A stretch of DNA of 37,051 bases from Bryobacteraceae bacterium (GTDB lineage Bacteria > Acidobacteriota > Terriglobia > Bryobacterales > Bryobacteraceae): the NCBI GenBank assembly GCA_014860455.1, contig JACZJQ010000294.1, positions 1 to 37,051 of the forward strand, given 5' to 3'. Below the pieces are notes generated by a model. That model had not been told where the DNA came from and made no database searches. It saw nothing but the letters and a program-made list of their open reading frames with translations. How positions within the stretch are numbered: position 1 is the first letter of the stretch; every line of letters starts with the position of its first letter. The translations under genes and the position numbers were made by a program. Positions 15,794 through 24,226 of the stretch are shown in pieces.

Positions 15794-17207
15794 AGACAAA
15801 CCTCACGACCACGCCAAGCCACGGCAGATAACCCGGATCAAGATCCAGAGCAGCCCGCCGCAAGTCAGTGGACACGTCATCCAAGGAAAAATGCACTTCA
15901 ATCCAACCGGGATCGGCGGCAATCCATGCGGCGCGCCGGGAAATGAAACGGAGCAGCAACTCGGGAGAAAGATCCAGATGCTCCAACCTCCGCTGGGCCT
16001 CGGCCAGAATGGCCGCGGCCCACGAGTGGATTGTCTGGAGTTCCTCGTCCGAGGGCGGAGCCTCGCTCGACGAAGGCGGCTTGGCGTTCGGCGGCAATCC
16101 GGCGAACGCAAGGACGGCGGGGTCGCCGGGCTCGGCGTCCACAAGTGTCAGCGCCAGCAAATGCAGGCCCCACGACAATGACCGAGGGTACACAGCCTCC
16201 GCCATGCCGGATGCCAGATCCAGATCGGCGACCACGCCGAGAAGAAACAGCAGGCCGCCATAGCTGGTTCTGGCCTGGATGCGCAGGAGCGCAGGCTGCG
16301 TGAACTCGGGTTCCGCAGATCCAGCCTCAACGGCCTGCTCGATCTCGCGCTCGCGCTCATTCGTGGAGAAGGTTCGGAGCTGCCGCAATTCGCGCTCGAT
16401 CCGGGCAAGCAGGGCGTTGAGCAACGCCCGGTCGAGGCGGGCCAGCGCCGGATCAGTCTCAAGAAGCACCAGCACCGCCAACGCCGGCAAAGCGTCCCCG
16501 GCAATCCTTGACGCGAGTGCCGCGAGAACGGAACCCCGGGGAGGGAACAACTCGCCGGCGTCGGGATCGGGTTCGGCCGTCCGCGCGGAGCGGCTTCCCC
16601 GATCATCGCCGAGTGGAGCCGGGGCGCCTGCCGCACGCGACGCAGCAACGGCCAGCGCCACCCACTCATCCGTCTCAAGCCGGGTGCACAGAGCCCCGCT
16701 CAGTCTGAGCCGGACTATTGCCGCCAGCACCGCCACGACAGCCTGCGGCTCGCTCATCAGCGCGCGCGTCAACTCGTCCACGGCCTCGCGTTCAGACGGA
16801 CGCTCGCCGCGGCGCCAGAATCCCAACTGCCTCCATGCCCACGTCCGCCCGTAGTCGCCGCGCAGAACTCCCCCGGCCATATCGACCATCGCATGCACGC
16901 GTGACGTGTAGCGAACCACGCCAGGTTCCGGATCCCCACTCGCGGCACGCTGGATCGCCTCGGCCAACAACAGGCTCCATTGTGTGGCGATCGATTCGTC
17001 AGTCAGCGAAAGCCGCGGCCGGAACAGCGATGAAGCCGAGCGCAGACAGATTTCCTCGTGCGGCGAGATGCCAGTCCGATCCAGAGCCGCCTCGAGGCGG
17101 CCATCGAGGACTACTCCAAAAATGCGGTCGAGCCGCTTGCGGGCGTCCCCCGCTGAAAGCGGCAGCCGGTAGCGTCTCTCTAACCGCCCGATGTGCATGG
17201 AGTGCAT
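15786..17207 (-). CDS. Contractile injection system tape-measure protein candidate (Pvc14-like)
   Basis: 473 residues. The assignment rests mainly on position between the tail-protein-I gene and the AAA+ ATPase gene, as pvc14 lies between pvc12/13 and pvc15. The N-terminus (RLERRYRLPLSAGDARKRL, then a helix with LEAALDRTGISPHEE) resembles the start of CIS tape-measure proteins, which begin with a short strand and a helix around a divided Leu-rich repeat. The rest is helical and Ala/Leu/Arg-rich, with an acidic Pro-rich linker (about 395-415). A tape-measure protein sets tube length. Residue numbers suggest a shorter protein than classical Pvc14, so a shorter tube or a different partner is possible. 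The start may instead be the ATG at 17198. Confidence 0.55.
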   Translation of the reverse strand: MHSMHIGRLERRYRLPLSAGDARKRLDRIFGVVLDGRLEAALDRTGISPHEEICLRSASSLFRPRLSLTDESIATQWSLLLAEAIQRAASGDPEPGVVRYTSRVHAMVDMAGGVLRGDYGRTWAWRQLGFWRRGERPSEREAVDELTRALMSEPQAVVAVLAAIVRLRLSGALCTRLETDEWVALAVAASRAAGAPAPLGDDRGSRSARTAEPDPDAGELFPPRGSVLAALASRIAGDALPALAVLVLLETDPALARLDRALLNALLARIERELRQLRTFSTNEREREIEQAVEAGSAEPEFTQPALLRIQARTSYGGLLFLLGVVADLDLASGMAEAVYPRSLSWGLHLLALTLVDAEPGDPAVLAFAGLPPNAKPPSSSEAPPSDEELQTIHSWAAAILAEAQRRLEHLDLSPELLLRFISRRAAWIAADPGWIEVHFSLDDVSTDLRRAALDLDPGYLPWLGVVVRFVYE

Positions 17208-17210
17208 CGC

Positions 17211-19352
17211 TCAGCCCACCCTTGTGTCCTTGCCCAGCCGGCTGGCTCCCGGTTGCGTGCCGGCTTCCGCACGTCCAATAACGACGCCCATGCCGAGCAA
17301 CGATTGATCCAGTTGCATGCTCCTGAAGCCGCCCGTCGGACCGATAATCGACGAGAGCTCGACCAGCAGCCCGCGTCCCACGCGCATGCCGGCGCCTACC
17401 GTGCAGACGTTGACCACTGTGTGCGCTGGACGATGGACGTCGAGAATGTGTTGGACCACCTCCCGCTGCTCCTCGCTCAGCGTCACCGGTATGATCACCG
17501 CGAACCGGTGGGCATGCGTCTCGAAGGCGTCGTCCACGCTTCCGTCCAATTGTTGGGTCTCCGTCAGCCCAACCGCCCCGCCAACGCGGAAGCCAGCGCC
17601 GAGCACTGAACTCGCCTGCAGTCCACCATCGCCGCCGAGAATCGCACCACCCAGTCCGCGGACTCTGAACTGTTCGACGAGGACCGGCGGCCGTCCAAGG
17701 TAAATCTCAAGGAACCGCCGAAGTCCTGGAAGAGTTCCGCGGAAACGGAACAGCCACACGGCTTCCTCTATAAGACTGCGGCGCGCCTGCTCCGGCCAGC
17801 GGTCGTCGAGGACCAAGCCGACGAATGCAGCCAGCCATGGAAGCAATTCGCGCGGGGCGCCGCGCGGATCGAGCAGAGCGCGCCGCTCACTGCTCCGGCC
17901 ATCGAGTTCACCCATCGCGCCGGCGAACATAGCCAGGAACCGGCGCAAGAAATCCGCCGCGATCTCTTCGCGCGAGAATACCCTCGGGATGCGGCGTAAC
18001 AGATCGTGCGACCGCTTCTCGACCCGCAGTGAACGGACCTGCGGAGTGAACAGCGTATTGCCGCTCAACTCCAGCGTCACCCAGAGATATCGTCCAGGAC
18101 CCGCGAATACAGGCGCTTCGTAGGTGTTGAACAAATCCCCTGGGCTCGCGGCTGCCCACGGGATCTCGCGGCCCGTCTCTTTGCGGTGCAACGCCAGCGC
18201 GACGCCGTCAGGACCGGGGACGAGGGACAGAGGCGGCATGGGCGGAGAGAGGTCGGGCCGGATCACTTCCATCGTTGCGGCATTGACCGGGGGGGTCCGC
18301 GCCAGTGCCGGCTCATTGGGTGGTTCATCGGTAGCCGCGCAGTGAACGCGAACTCGTGTCCCCTTGGGGATGCAGGCGTCCAGGAAGAGACGGCCCCAAA
18401 CGCTATGGAACTCGCCACTGTCGAGTTGGTAAGTGGTGACTCGGCCGCGCGGAGCGTAGCTCACTCGCCCCGCCACGGCGTGGCGAAAGCCCCGTGCTGT
18501 CCAGTAGCCGATGCGGCCGTCGGGCGTTCGAACGATCCCGCGGCCGTCATAGCCGCGCGCCTTCAGAGAGGGCAATTCCTCAACCGCCGCAGCACTTACC
18601 CGGAAGCGGCGGAAGTCCTCCAGCGGCAATCGCGCGACGACAAGAACTGAGCCGGCTTGAAATGCGATACCGGTGGCACGGGGCACCTCGAGCGGCAGGC
18701 GCCCTTTCGCGAGAATGCGTTCCCCGTCAAGGATGAACAGTTCGCGCGCCGGAGAAACGGCCAATCGAGACGGCTGTGTCAGGGCTTGCGGCGGATCGAG
18801 AGGAAACGGCCCGGTTCGCGCGTCAATCCTCAGCAAGCCGGGCGGATCGCTGGTCAGCACAATCACCCAGCGCCCCAGGACGGCCATGTCGACCGGACGG
18901 GCCTTGATCCGGACCCGGCGGAGAAGACGTTTACTCCACAGATCGAGAATTGTGATCTCTCGCGTCTGAGGATCGGCGATGTACAACCGCGCATTGCCGT
19001 CCACAGCCAGGGCGCTGGGGTAGCTCAATGGGCGCGTGGACCCGCCGGCGGGATTGAAGTCGCCCAATTCCTGTTCGGTTTCCGATTCAATCAAGTCCAC
19101 TGGAGCGGGGGGATGATCCGCGGCCCAAAGGAGCCGCTCGACCCGGCCCTGCTCCGGGACGCTGTGATAGAGGCGGCAGTGCTCGTCGAAGGCAAGTCCG
19201 GCCGGCTCGGGAGGTTCGCCCGCCGCATCCACAATTCCGGCGTCCGCCCACGCCAACTGCACGGCCTCGCCGATGAGCGCGGTGTTGTCGAAAGAGGCCC
19301 GCCGCCACTGGTCTTCGGTCCGGATCAATGCAAAAGATTCAGGCGACCGCAT
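17211..19352 (-). CDS. Tail protein I-like baseplate component with N-terminal beta-propeller (Pvc12-like)
   Basis: 713 residues from ATG 19352, which has GAGGAG 7 bases upstream; a TTG 11 codons earlier lacks this. Residues about 40-320 contain repeating strand motifs such as YPSALAVDGNARLYIADP and ILDLWSKRLLRRV, typical of NHL/beta-propeller blades. Residues about 450-560 match phage tail protein I: RRIPRVFSREE, an Arg-rich helix, LLPWLAAFVGLVLDDRWPE, and RSLIEEAVWLFRFRGTLPGLRRFLEIYLG. The C-terminus (from about 575) is Gly-rich with beta-like repeats ending in LGMGVVIGRAEAG. Tail protein I links the baseplate wedge to fibres. The gene follows the gpJ-like gene at 61 bases and precedes the tape-measure candidate by 3 bases. 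Confidence 0.85.
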   Translation of the reverse strand: MRSPESFALIRTEDQWRRASFDNTALIGEAVQLAWADAGIVDAAGEPPEPAGLAFDEHCRLYHSVPEQGRVERLLWAADHPPAPVDLIESETEQELGDFNPAGGSTRPLSYPSALAVDGNARLYIADPQTREITILDLWSKRLLRRVRIKARPVDMAVLGRWVIVLTSDPPGLLRIDARTGPFPLDPPQALTQPSRLAVSPARELFILDGERILAKGRLPLEVPRATGIAFQAGSVLVVARLPLEDFRRFRVSAAAVEELPSLKARGYDGRGIVRTPDGRIGYWTARGFRHAVAGRVSYAPRGRVTTYQLDSGEFHSVWGRLFLDACIPKGTRVRVHCAATDEPPNEPALARTPPVNAATMEVIRPDLSPPMPPLSLVPGPDGVALALHRKETGREIPWAAASPGDLFNTYEAPVFAGPGRYLWVTLELSGNTLFTPQVRSLRVEKRSHDLLRRIPRVFSREEIAADFLRRFLAMFAGAMGELDGRSSERRALLDPRGAPRELLPWLAAFVGLVLDDRWPEQARRSLIEEAVWLFRFRGTLPGLRRFLEIYLGRPPVLVEQFRVRGLGGAILGGDGGLQASSVLGAGFRVGGAVGLTETQQLDGSVDDAFETHAHRFAVIIPVTLSEEQREVVQHILDVHRPAHTVVNVCTVGAGMRVGRGLLVELSSIIGPTGGFRSMQLDQSLLGMGVVIGRAEAGTQPGASRLGKDTRVG

Positions 19353-19413
19353 CAGCCACTCCTCTTGAGCGCGTGAGGCACGCAAATTCCAAAACCCCTC
19401 CCGCCTGTCTTCA

Positions 19414-21570
19414 TCAACACACCTGCCGTATCACCGGAATCGGTACCGGCGTCTTCCCGGGCGGCGGCGCCCCGATCGCCTCGCCTGGATTGAGCGTCAC
19501 TGGACCCTCAACCACCGTGATCCCGGTCAACTCGGGCACTTCATAGAGGGCCAGTTCCACGGTGCCCTGAACCCATTGCTGCGCCGCCTCATCAAAGCCG
19601 GCGACCTTCAGATCCTCCAGAAACTCCACACCCTCCACCTGTAGCGCCGCTGCCTCCAACTCCGGACCATGCACACGGCGGCCCAGTGGCCACCCGGTCC
19701 CAGTCGGCCCGTACGGCGGCAGCGGGGCAAGGTACTGCCGGATCACCAACTCCACCCACCGCCGCACCGCCTCGACGCCATAGCCGTCCTTGACCTGCAG
19801 CCCCACCGCGACCGCGACCTTCCGGTAGGCCGGTGGAATCACGTATAGCTCAGTCGTGACAAGCCGCCGCGCGTCGAGCCACTCGCATACGCTGCGCAGT
19901 AAATTCCGGTCCGGCCGCGGCGCGTTCGGATTCGAATGATCCTCGGCCGGCCACACCACGACGCTCACAATGCCGGGGCGCTCGCCCGTCCTGGTTGGCG
20001 GATGGAAGCGAGGCAGGCACTCAGCGCGCCCCACCTGTGCGCCTGGCGTCATGCTCGCCAACTCCCTGAAGTCGCTGGCAGTGACGGCCCGATCGCGACG
20101 CCGCAGTTCGCCTGGAATGCGCTCCAGCGCCTGCTCGATGGATTCCGCCTCCGCCCCACCAACCGCCGCCAACGGATTTTCCGCCTTGACCGACGGCGCG
20201 GACGGGAGCTTGTTGATAGCGCCCGCCGCTACATTGCCCCGGGCACCGCCGCCATACCGGTACTCCACGGAACGGATCCGCTGCCCGATCTGCGGTGGAA
20301 GCCCCTGCAGGCCGTTCCCGAACCGGACCGTGCCCGCTTCGCGATCAAGAATGTAATGACCTGCGTCCGCCCCGCTTGCGTGGAAGCCATCCACTTCAGT
20401 CCAGCGTTTCCAGCCACCAGCCTGCTCGACCTCGAGAACAAGACTGCCCTCGATGACCGGCCGGTGGGCCAGTTTGTACGTCTGGCTCTCCTCCGCGGTG
20501 CCCGTACCGATGAACTCCGGCAGCGCCCGCCGGGACTGTCTCACCTCAGCCGCGTTCACCCCCACGTGGCGCACTTTCCCGAAGCGGCTGCCATCGTGAC
20601 GGAAGGCGCGCAGCCAGAAAAGCACCTTTGCTTCAGTGTCGCCGTCGAGCGCCGGCGGGAGGTCGCCCGTTCCGCGCAAGTCGGGATCCTCCAACGGAAA
20701 TACGCCAAAGTCGCTCGCATTTCGCGGGAGCCGCAGGCGCACGATGCCTTCCTGTGTCAAGCCTCTCGTGGTGTCCCCTTCGATGGCCACCGCCTTGTAC
20801 TGCGGCTGGCCGGCGCTATCCAACTCGCCGGTAGAAATCTGCCATTCGACAGCCGGACCCGAGGCGGCTGTCCCCGCGCCCGGACATGAGTCCACCTCCT
20901 CCATGCGCGGCACGACCTGGTCCGGCACGAAGCCGAGATTCAACAGCGCATTGCCCAGTGCACTCTCATCGGTCTTCGTTTCACGAATCACCGCGACCCA
21001 GATCATGCCGTCGACCGCCGCCCCGAAGTCCACCGGCGGCTCGGAATCGTCAGGCGAAATCGTGACCGTCGAGTAGTAGGCTGGTTCCTCCGCCTCGCTC
21101 AAGCCGCCGAGCGCATCGAGGGTGCGCAGGACGAATTCCTGGACCTCCTGCTCGTCCCCATCCGGCGCCGCGGCTTGAATGCGGCCCGCCGCCACTACCG
21201 AGAGCGGCCAGACCATCGCCTCGCTGAGGGTCTCGAATGCGATATCGCCGGCCTTGGCCTCTGAGTAGAGCGGAACCAACACGCCCGCGGGTTGCTCCGT
21301 TGTCATGGTGAGAAGCGCACGCGCCGAAACCGCCGGCCGCAGCGGAATCTGAAGCAGTCTCAGGTACTCAAGCTTGGTACTCTCCGGAATCTGGTTGAAC
21401 CGGAAAAGCAGATTCTCTCCCAGGAACGCGAACAGTTCGATGAGCGTGATGCCGGGATCGCTCGGATTATGGTCGGTCCACTCCGGGGTGTAGACAGGAA
21501 TCCGCCGGATCAACTCGTCGCGGAGTTGCTGGTAGGAGCGATCGTCAAGTATCGGTGTTGGTATCGGCAT
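19414..21570 (-). CDS. Baseplate wedge protein, gpJ-like (Pvc11/Afp11-like)
   Basis: 718 residues. The N-terminus has the hallmark of the putative baseplate assembly protein family: YTPEWTDHNPSDPGITLIEL, then FLGENLLFRFNQIPE, followed by repeated beta-rich domains. The C-terminal half includes AVTASDFRELA and a segment GVEAVRRWVELVIRQYLAPL, typical of the gpJ-family fold. These proteins form the wedges that open during contraction and connect sheath triggering to the baseplate hub. The gene starts 6 bases after the gp25-like gene, the same pairing as in P2, PVC and Afp loci. Confidence 0.93.
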   Translation of the reverse strand: MPIPTPILDDRSYQQLRDELIRRIPVYTPEWTDHNPSDPGITLIELFAFLGENLLFRFNQIPESTKLEYLRLLQIPLRPAVSARALLTMTTEQPAGVLVPLYSEAKAGDIAFETLSEAMVWPLSVVAAGRIQAAAPDGDEQEVQEFVLRTLDALGGLSEAEEPAYYSTVTISPDDSEPPVDFGAAVDGMIWVAVIRETKTDESALGNALLNLGFVPDQVVPRMEEVDSCPGAGTAASGPAVEWQISTGELDSAGQPQYKAVAIEGDTTRGLTQEGIVRLRLPRNASDFGVFPLEDPDLRGTGDLPPALDGDTEAKVLFWLRAFRHDGSRFGKVRHVGVNAAEVRQSRRALPEFIGTGTAEESQTYKLAHRPVIEGSLVLEVEQAGGWKRWTEVDGFHASGADAGHYILDREAGTVRFGNGLQGLPPQIGQRIRSVEYRYGGGARGNVAAGAINKLPSAPSVKAENPLAAVGGAEAESIEQALERIPGELRRRDRAVTASDFRELASMTPGAQVGRAECLPRFHPPTRTGERPGIVSVVVWPAEDHSNPNAPRPDRNLLRSVCEWLDARRLVTTELYVIPPAYRKVAVAVGLQVKDGYGVEAVRRWVELVIRQYLAPLPPYGPTGTGWPLGRRVHGPELEAAALQVEGVEFLEDLKVAGFDEAAQQWVQGTVELALYEVPELTGITVVEGPVTLNPGEAIGAPPPGKTPVPIPVIRQVC

Positions 21571-21576
21571 GGCGCT

Positions 21577-21966
21577 TCACTCCAGATAGAAGGGATAAAC
21601 CAGGTTGTCGCGTCGGCCGTCCCGCGCGTGAAGATAGAAGACCTGGATCAACACCAGCGACGGATCGCCGCCCGGTTCCACACGGACCTCCAGCAATCGG
21701 ATGCGCGGCTCGGAGCCCGACAGCGCCCGCTCGACATCGTGTTTGATCAGCGCCCGTGTCGCCGTGTTGTTCGGCTTCATCAGGTAGCGGCGCAAACCGC
21801 AGCCGAAAGTTGGCCGCATAATCCGCTCGCCCGGCTCGGTCTCGAGAATCAGCAGAATTGACTGGCGGACCTTTTCCGGCCCCCCCTCGTAATTGAGAAA
21901 CCGGGTCGCGGTGTCCGGCAACACCGGGAATTGCCAACCGCGCCCTAGCATGCGAATAGTGGACAT
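21577..21966 (-). CDS. Baseplate wedge protein, gp25/GPW family (Pvc9-like)
   Basis: 129 residues, close to the usual length. The central region reads VRQSILLILETEPGERIMRPTFGC, the conserved E-P-G-E-R core of the gp25/gpW-lysozyme-fold family that caps the sheath at the baseplate. A helix then reads ALIKHDVERALSGSEPRI, and the protein ends in a short strand. The start codon overlaps the stop of the upstream membrane-segment gene by one base (TGATG), so translation is coupled. Confidence 0.93.
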   Translation of the reverse strand: MSTIRMLGRGWQFPVLPDTATRFLNYEGGPEKVRQSILLILETEPGERIMRPTFGCGLRRYLMKPNNTATRALIKHDVERALSGSEPRIRLLEVRVEPGGDPSLVLIQVFYLHARDGRRDNLVYPFYLE

Positions 21967-23567
21967 CAGGCCTTGACCTCCACGCGTTCCTCGTACTCCA
22001 GCCCTGAAGTGGCGCTCGGCAGTGAGCGCCGAACTGCGCCGGCAGGCGGCGGATCCACTTCGAGATGGTCCGGCAGGCTGGAGGAAAAGTCCGCCGACTG
22101 CGTCCCGGCCAAGGCGACCTTCTCATTCAGCGTCAGCGAAGGATTCGTCAAACTCCCGAGCGTCTTCCCGGTTCCTGGAAGCATCGCCGAGTCCAGCGCA
22201 ACTTGCAGCCCCGCGCTCACATCGAGGTCAACGTCAAGGTCCAGTTCAATCTGACCCATCGCGGCGTCCAACTCGGCAGTCACTCCGGCGTCGATGGAGA
22301 TGCTTGGCGGGATGCAGAACTTGAGCTTCAACAGGAACCACAAGCCGAATACGAACATCACGATGGGCAGAAACAGCCGGAACACGAACGAAGCGACGAT
22401 GGTGATCAGCGGGATTGAAAAACTGCATATCGCCGCGCCCGGTTCTTTCTTGCTCACGCTGCTGAAGTCTTCCGGGTCGACAGTGACTTCAATGTTCGAT
22501 GCCTCAGGCGCGATCATCCGCACCGGCGCGCCCTCGCCCGGTTTGAGCGTCATCGCCTGCGCCTCGAGTGCGGGCAGATCGGGCAGGAAGATGTTAATCG
22601 GACGGTTACTCGTGCCCGAAAGATCAAACGGATTCGCCAGTTGATACGACTCTGATCGCCGGCTCCACACGATCTCGCCCCGGCAGTCGTTTCTTTCGCG
22701 CTTCTTCGGACAGCGCGCGTCGTGCCGCCGGACGAAGCAGCGTACTTCGTACAAGCTGCGGTCGTCGAACCGGGCGCTGCCGAGCATGTCCACATCGGCG
22801 CTGGTTGCAGGCAGTACGCCGAAATACAATGTCCGCCCGCCTCCGCTATGGCCTGCTCTGTCCGGATCCGGGATCAGGGGATACAAGGGGAAAATGTGCT
22901 CGGCCACTTTGGCCGGCGTCTCCTCCACTTGCTGCCAGGTCCCCACGCCCTGGAACCCCTCTTCAGGGAACCATCCCTCCATTGCCAGGCTGATGCCATA
23001 CTCGGCCGCGACGGCCTTCAACTCGGCCTGAGCCGCCAGGAACTTTGTTTCCACTCTCGCCCGCAGACCCTGCACCGCGCCCGGCTTCATACCCGGCGGC
23101 AGTTCCTCAAGCTGCATTAACTGCGCCCGCTTGGCCGCGATGTCACGGACCGCCTTCCGCGCCTCGGCCACCGCGCCGGCCGGGATCCTGGCCACCCGCC
23201 GCCGGACGACGAAGCCCGCCTCGCACGCCTGATCCCGCTGCGTGTCCGGGAACCCGGGCACGTCACAATGCAACTCGCACACCACCAGGTAGAACCGCTT
23301 GTGCGTCTCGAGGTAGATCTTGCGGATTCCGGTGGCCGCCAGCCGGTAGCGGGCCGTTCCTTTCGCCTCCACGGGGCGCCTCACGAAATCGTCGGGGTCT
23401 ATGTACTTCAGCGAATGCTGCGGATCCTGAATGAAATCGTTGACGAAGTTTGAGGATTCAAACTTCTGAAATGCCGGCCGCGACAAGCGGCCCACGAGCG
23501 CGTCGTAGGGATCGCTCCATCGGTACCACGGCCCGACGAGCAGCCAGGGATGATGATTGTTCACCAT
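21966..23567 (-). CDS. eCIS-operon protein with central hydrophobic segment, membrane-anchor candidate
   Basis: 533 residues, family not recognised. The N-terminus (WLLVGPWYRWSDPYDALVG) and the region to about 370 look soluble, with a helical stretch at 130-185 and many Cys (about 98-115 and 276-295). Residues about 379-420 are strongly hydrophobic (SIPLITIVASFVFRLFLPIV, then MFVFGLWFLLKL). They could form one long or two short membrane spans. The rest is acidic (DLDVDLDV around 440-450). Some CIS particles, for example the thylakoid-anchored cyanobacterial type, need a dedicated membrane-linking protein, so this gene is a candidate for one. The link is inferred from the segment and its place between spike and wedge genes. 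It overlaps its neighbours by 7 and 1 bases. Confidence 0.75.
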   Translation of the reverse strand: MVNNHHPWLLVGPWYRWSDPYDALVGRLSRPAFQKFESSNFVNDFIQDPQHSLKYIDPDDFVRRPVEAKGTARYRLAATGIRKIYLETHKRFYLVVCELHCDVPGFPDTQRDQACEAGFVVRRRVARIPAGAVAEARKAVRDIAAKRAQLMQLEELPPGMKPGAVQGLRARVETKFLAAQAELKAVAAEYGISLAMEGWFPEEGFQGVGTWQQVEETPAKVAEHIFPLYPLIPDPDRAGHSGGGRTLYFGVLPATSADVDMLGSARFDDRSLYEVRCFVRRHDARCPKKRERNDCRGEIVWSRRSESYQLANPFDLSGTSNRPINIFLPDLPALEAQAMTLKPGEGAPVRMIAPEASNIEVTVDPEDFSSVSKKEPGAAICSFSIPLITIVASFVFRLFLPIVMFVFGLWFLLKLKFCIPPSISIDAGVTAELDAAMGQIELDLDVDLDVSAGLQVALDSAMLPGTGKTLGSLTNPSLTLNEKVALAGTQSADFSSSLPDHLEVDPPPAGAVRRSLPSATSGLEYEERVEVKA

Positions 23568-24226
23568 ATGTTCCCCGCTCCGGGCGTATAGGACGGCGAT
23601 ACCACGCCAGAACTGGCGATCATCGTGGTGCAGGTGACGATGCCGTCGAACGCCGCCATCGGTGCGTGGACGTTGAACGCCGCCGCGGTGAGTTCGACGG
23701 TCGAATTGGCCTGGATCTCGATCTGTCCGGAGGCGGTGAACTTGATCGTGTGTCCGTTTGCGTGAGTGAGTTCCACCTCGCGCGCCGCGTCGTTCAACAC
23801 AAGCGTGTGTCCGCTCCGCATTGAGATCGTTACCTTCGACGCGCCGTCCGTATCGTCGAACTCGAGCAAGCTGCCCGAACGTGTCTTGATCAGCCGCTTG
23901 TTGTTCGGTGCGGCCGGCGGCTCAGGCATCGCCTCCCGTCCGTTCCAGGCTGCCCCGATAATGTAAGGCCTGCGCAGATCGCCTGCTTCGAAAGCCACCA
24001 CCACCTGCGTGTCCACCGACGGCAATACTTGAAACCCCTGACCGTCTTCGGCGTAAGGCGACAGCAGCGTCGCCCATGAGCGCACCGAGTCACCATCCGC
24101 GCCGAGCCAAGGGAACTTCAATGCCACCCGTCCGAGGCTCTCCGGATCGACAATATCCACCACCAGCGCCGGATAGACGCCGAAGTAGCGGCGGGCGTCG
24201 CCGTCAGGCCGGGCCGGGCCGCTCAT
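23561..24226 (-). CDS. Spike protein, gpV / gp5-OB-like (C-terminal part of Pvc8-type spike)
   Basis: 221 residues. The N-terminal half has the OB-fold pattern of phage baseplate assembly protein V: YPALVVDIVDPESLGRVALK, then WATLLSPYAEDGQGFQVLP and VVVAFEAGDLRRPYIIG. The C-terminal half has repeating short strands (ISMRSGHTLVLNDAAREVEL) that would form the beta-helix needle, and it ends in SYTPGAGNIW. In PVC/Afp the hub and spike are one polypeptide (Pvc8). Here the hub is encoded separately by the preceding gene, with which it overlaps by 4 bases. No PAAR tip gene is seen, so the needle may be capped by this protein's own tail. Confidence 0.9.
   Translation of the reverse strand: MSGPARPDGDARRYFGVYPALVVDIVDPESLGRVALKFPWLGADGDSVRSWATLLSPYAEDGQGFQVLPSVDTQVVVAFEAGDLRRPYIIGAAWNGREAMPEPPAAPNNKRLIKTRSGSLLEFDDTDGASKVTISMRSGHTLVLNDAAREVELTHANGHTIKFTASGQIEIQANSTVELTAAAFNVHAPMAAFDGIVTCTTMIASSGVVSPSYTPGAGNIW

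Noticed and set aside
19936-20889. 317-codon + strand frame opposite the gpJ-like gene
   Set aside because: Antisense shadow of a well-supported gene in high-GC DNA; no domain and no ribosome-binding site.
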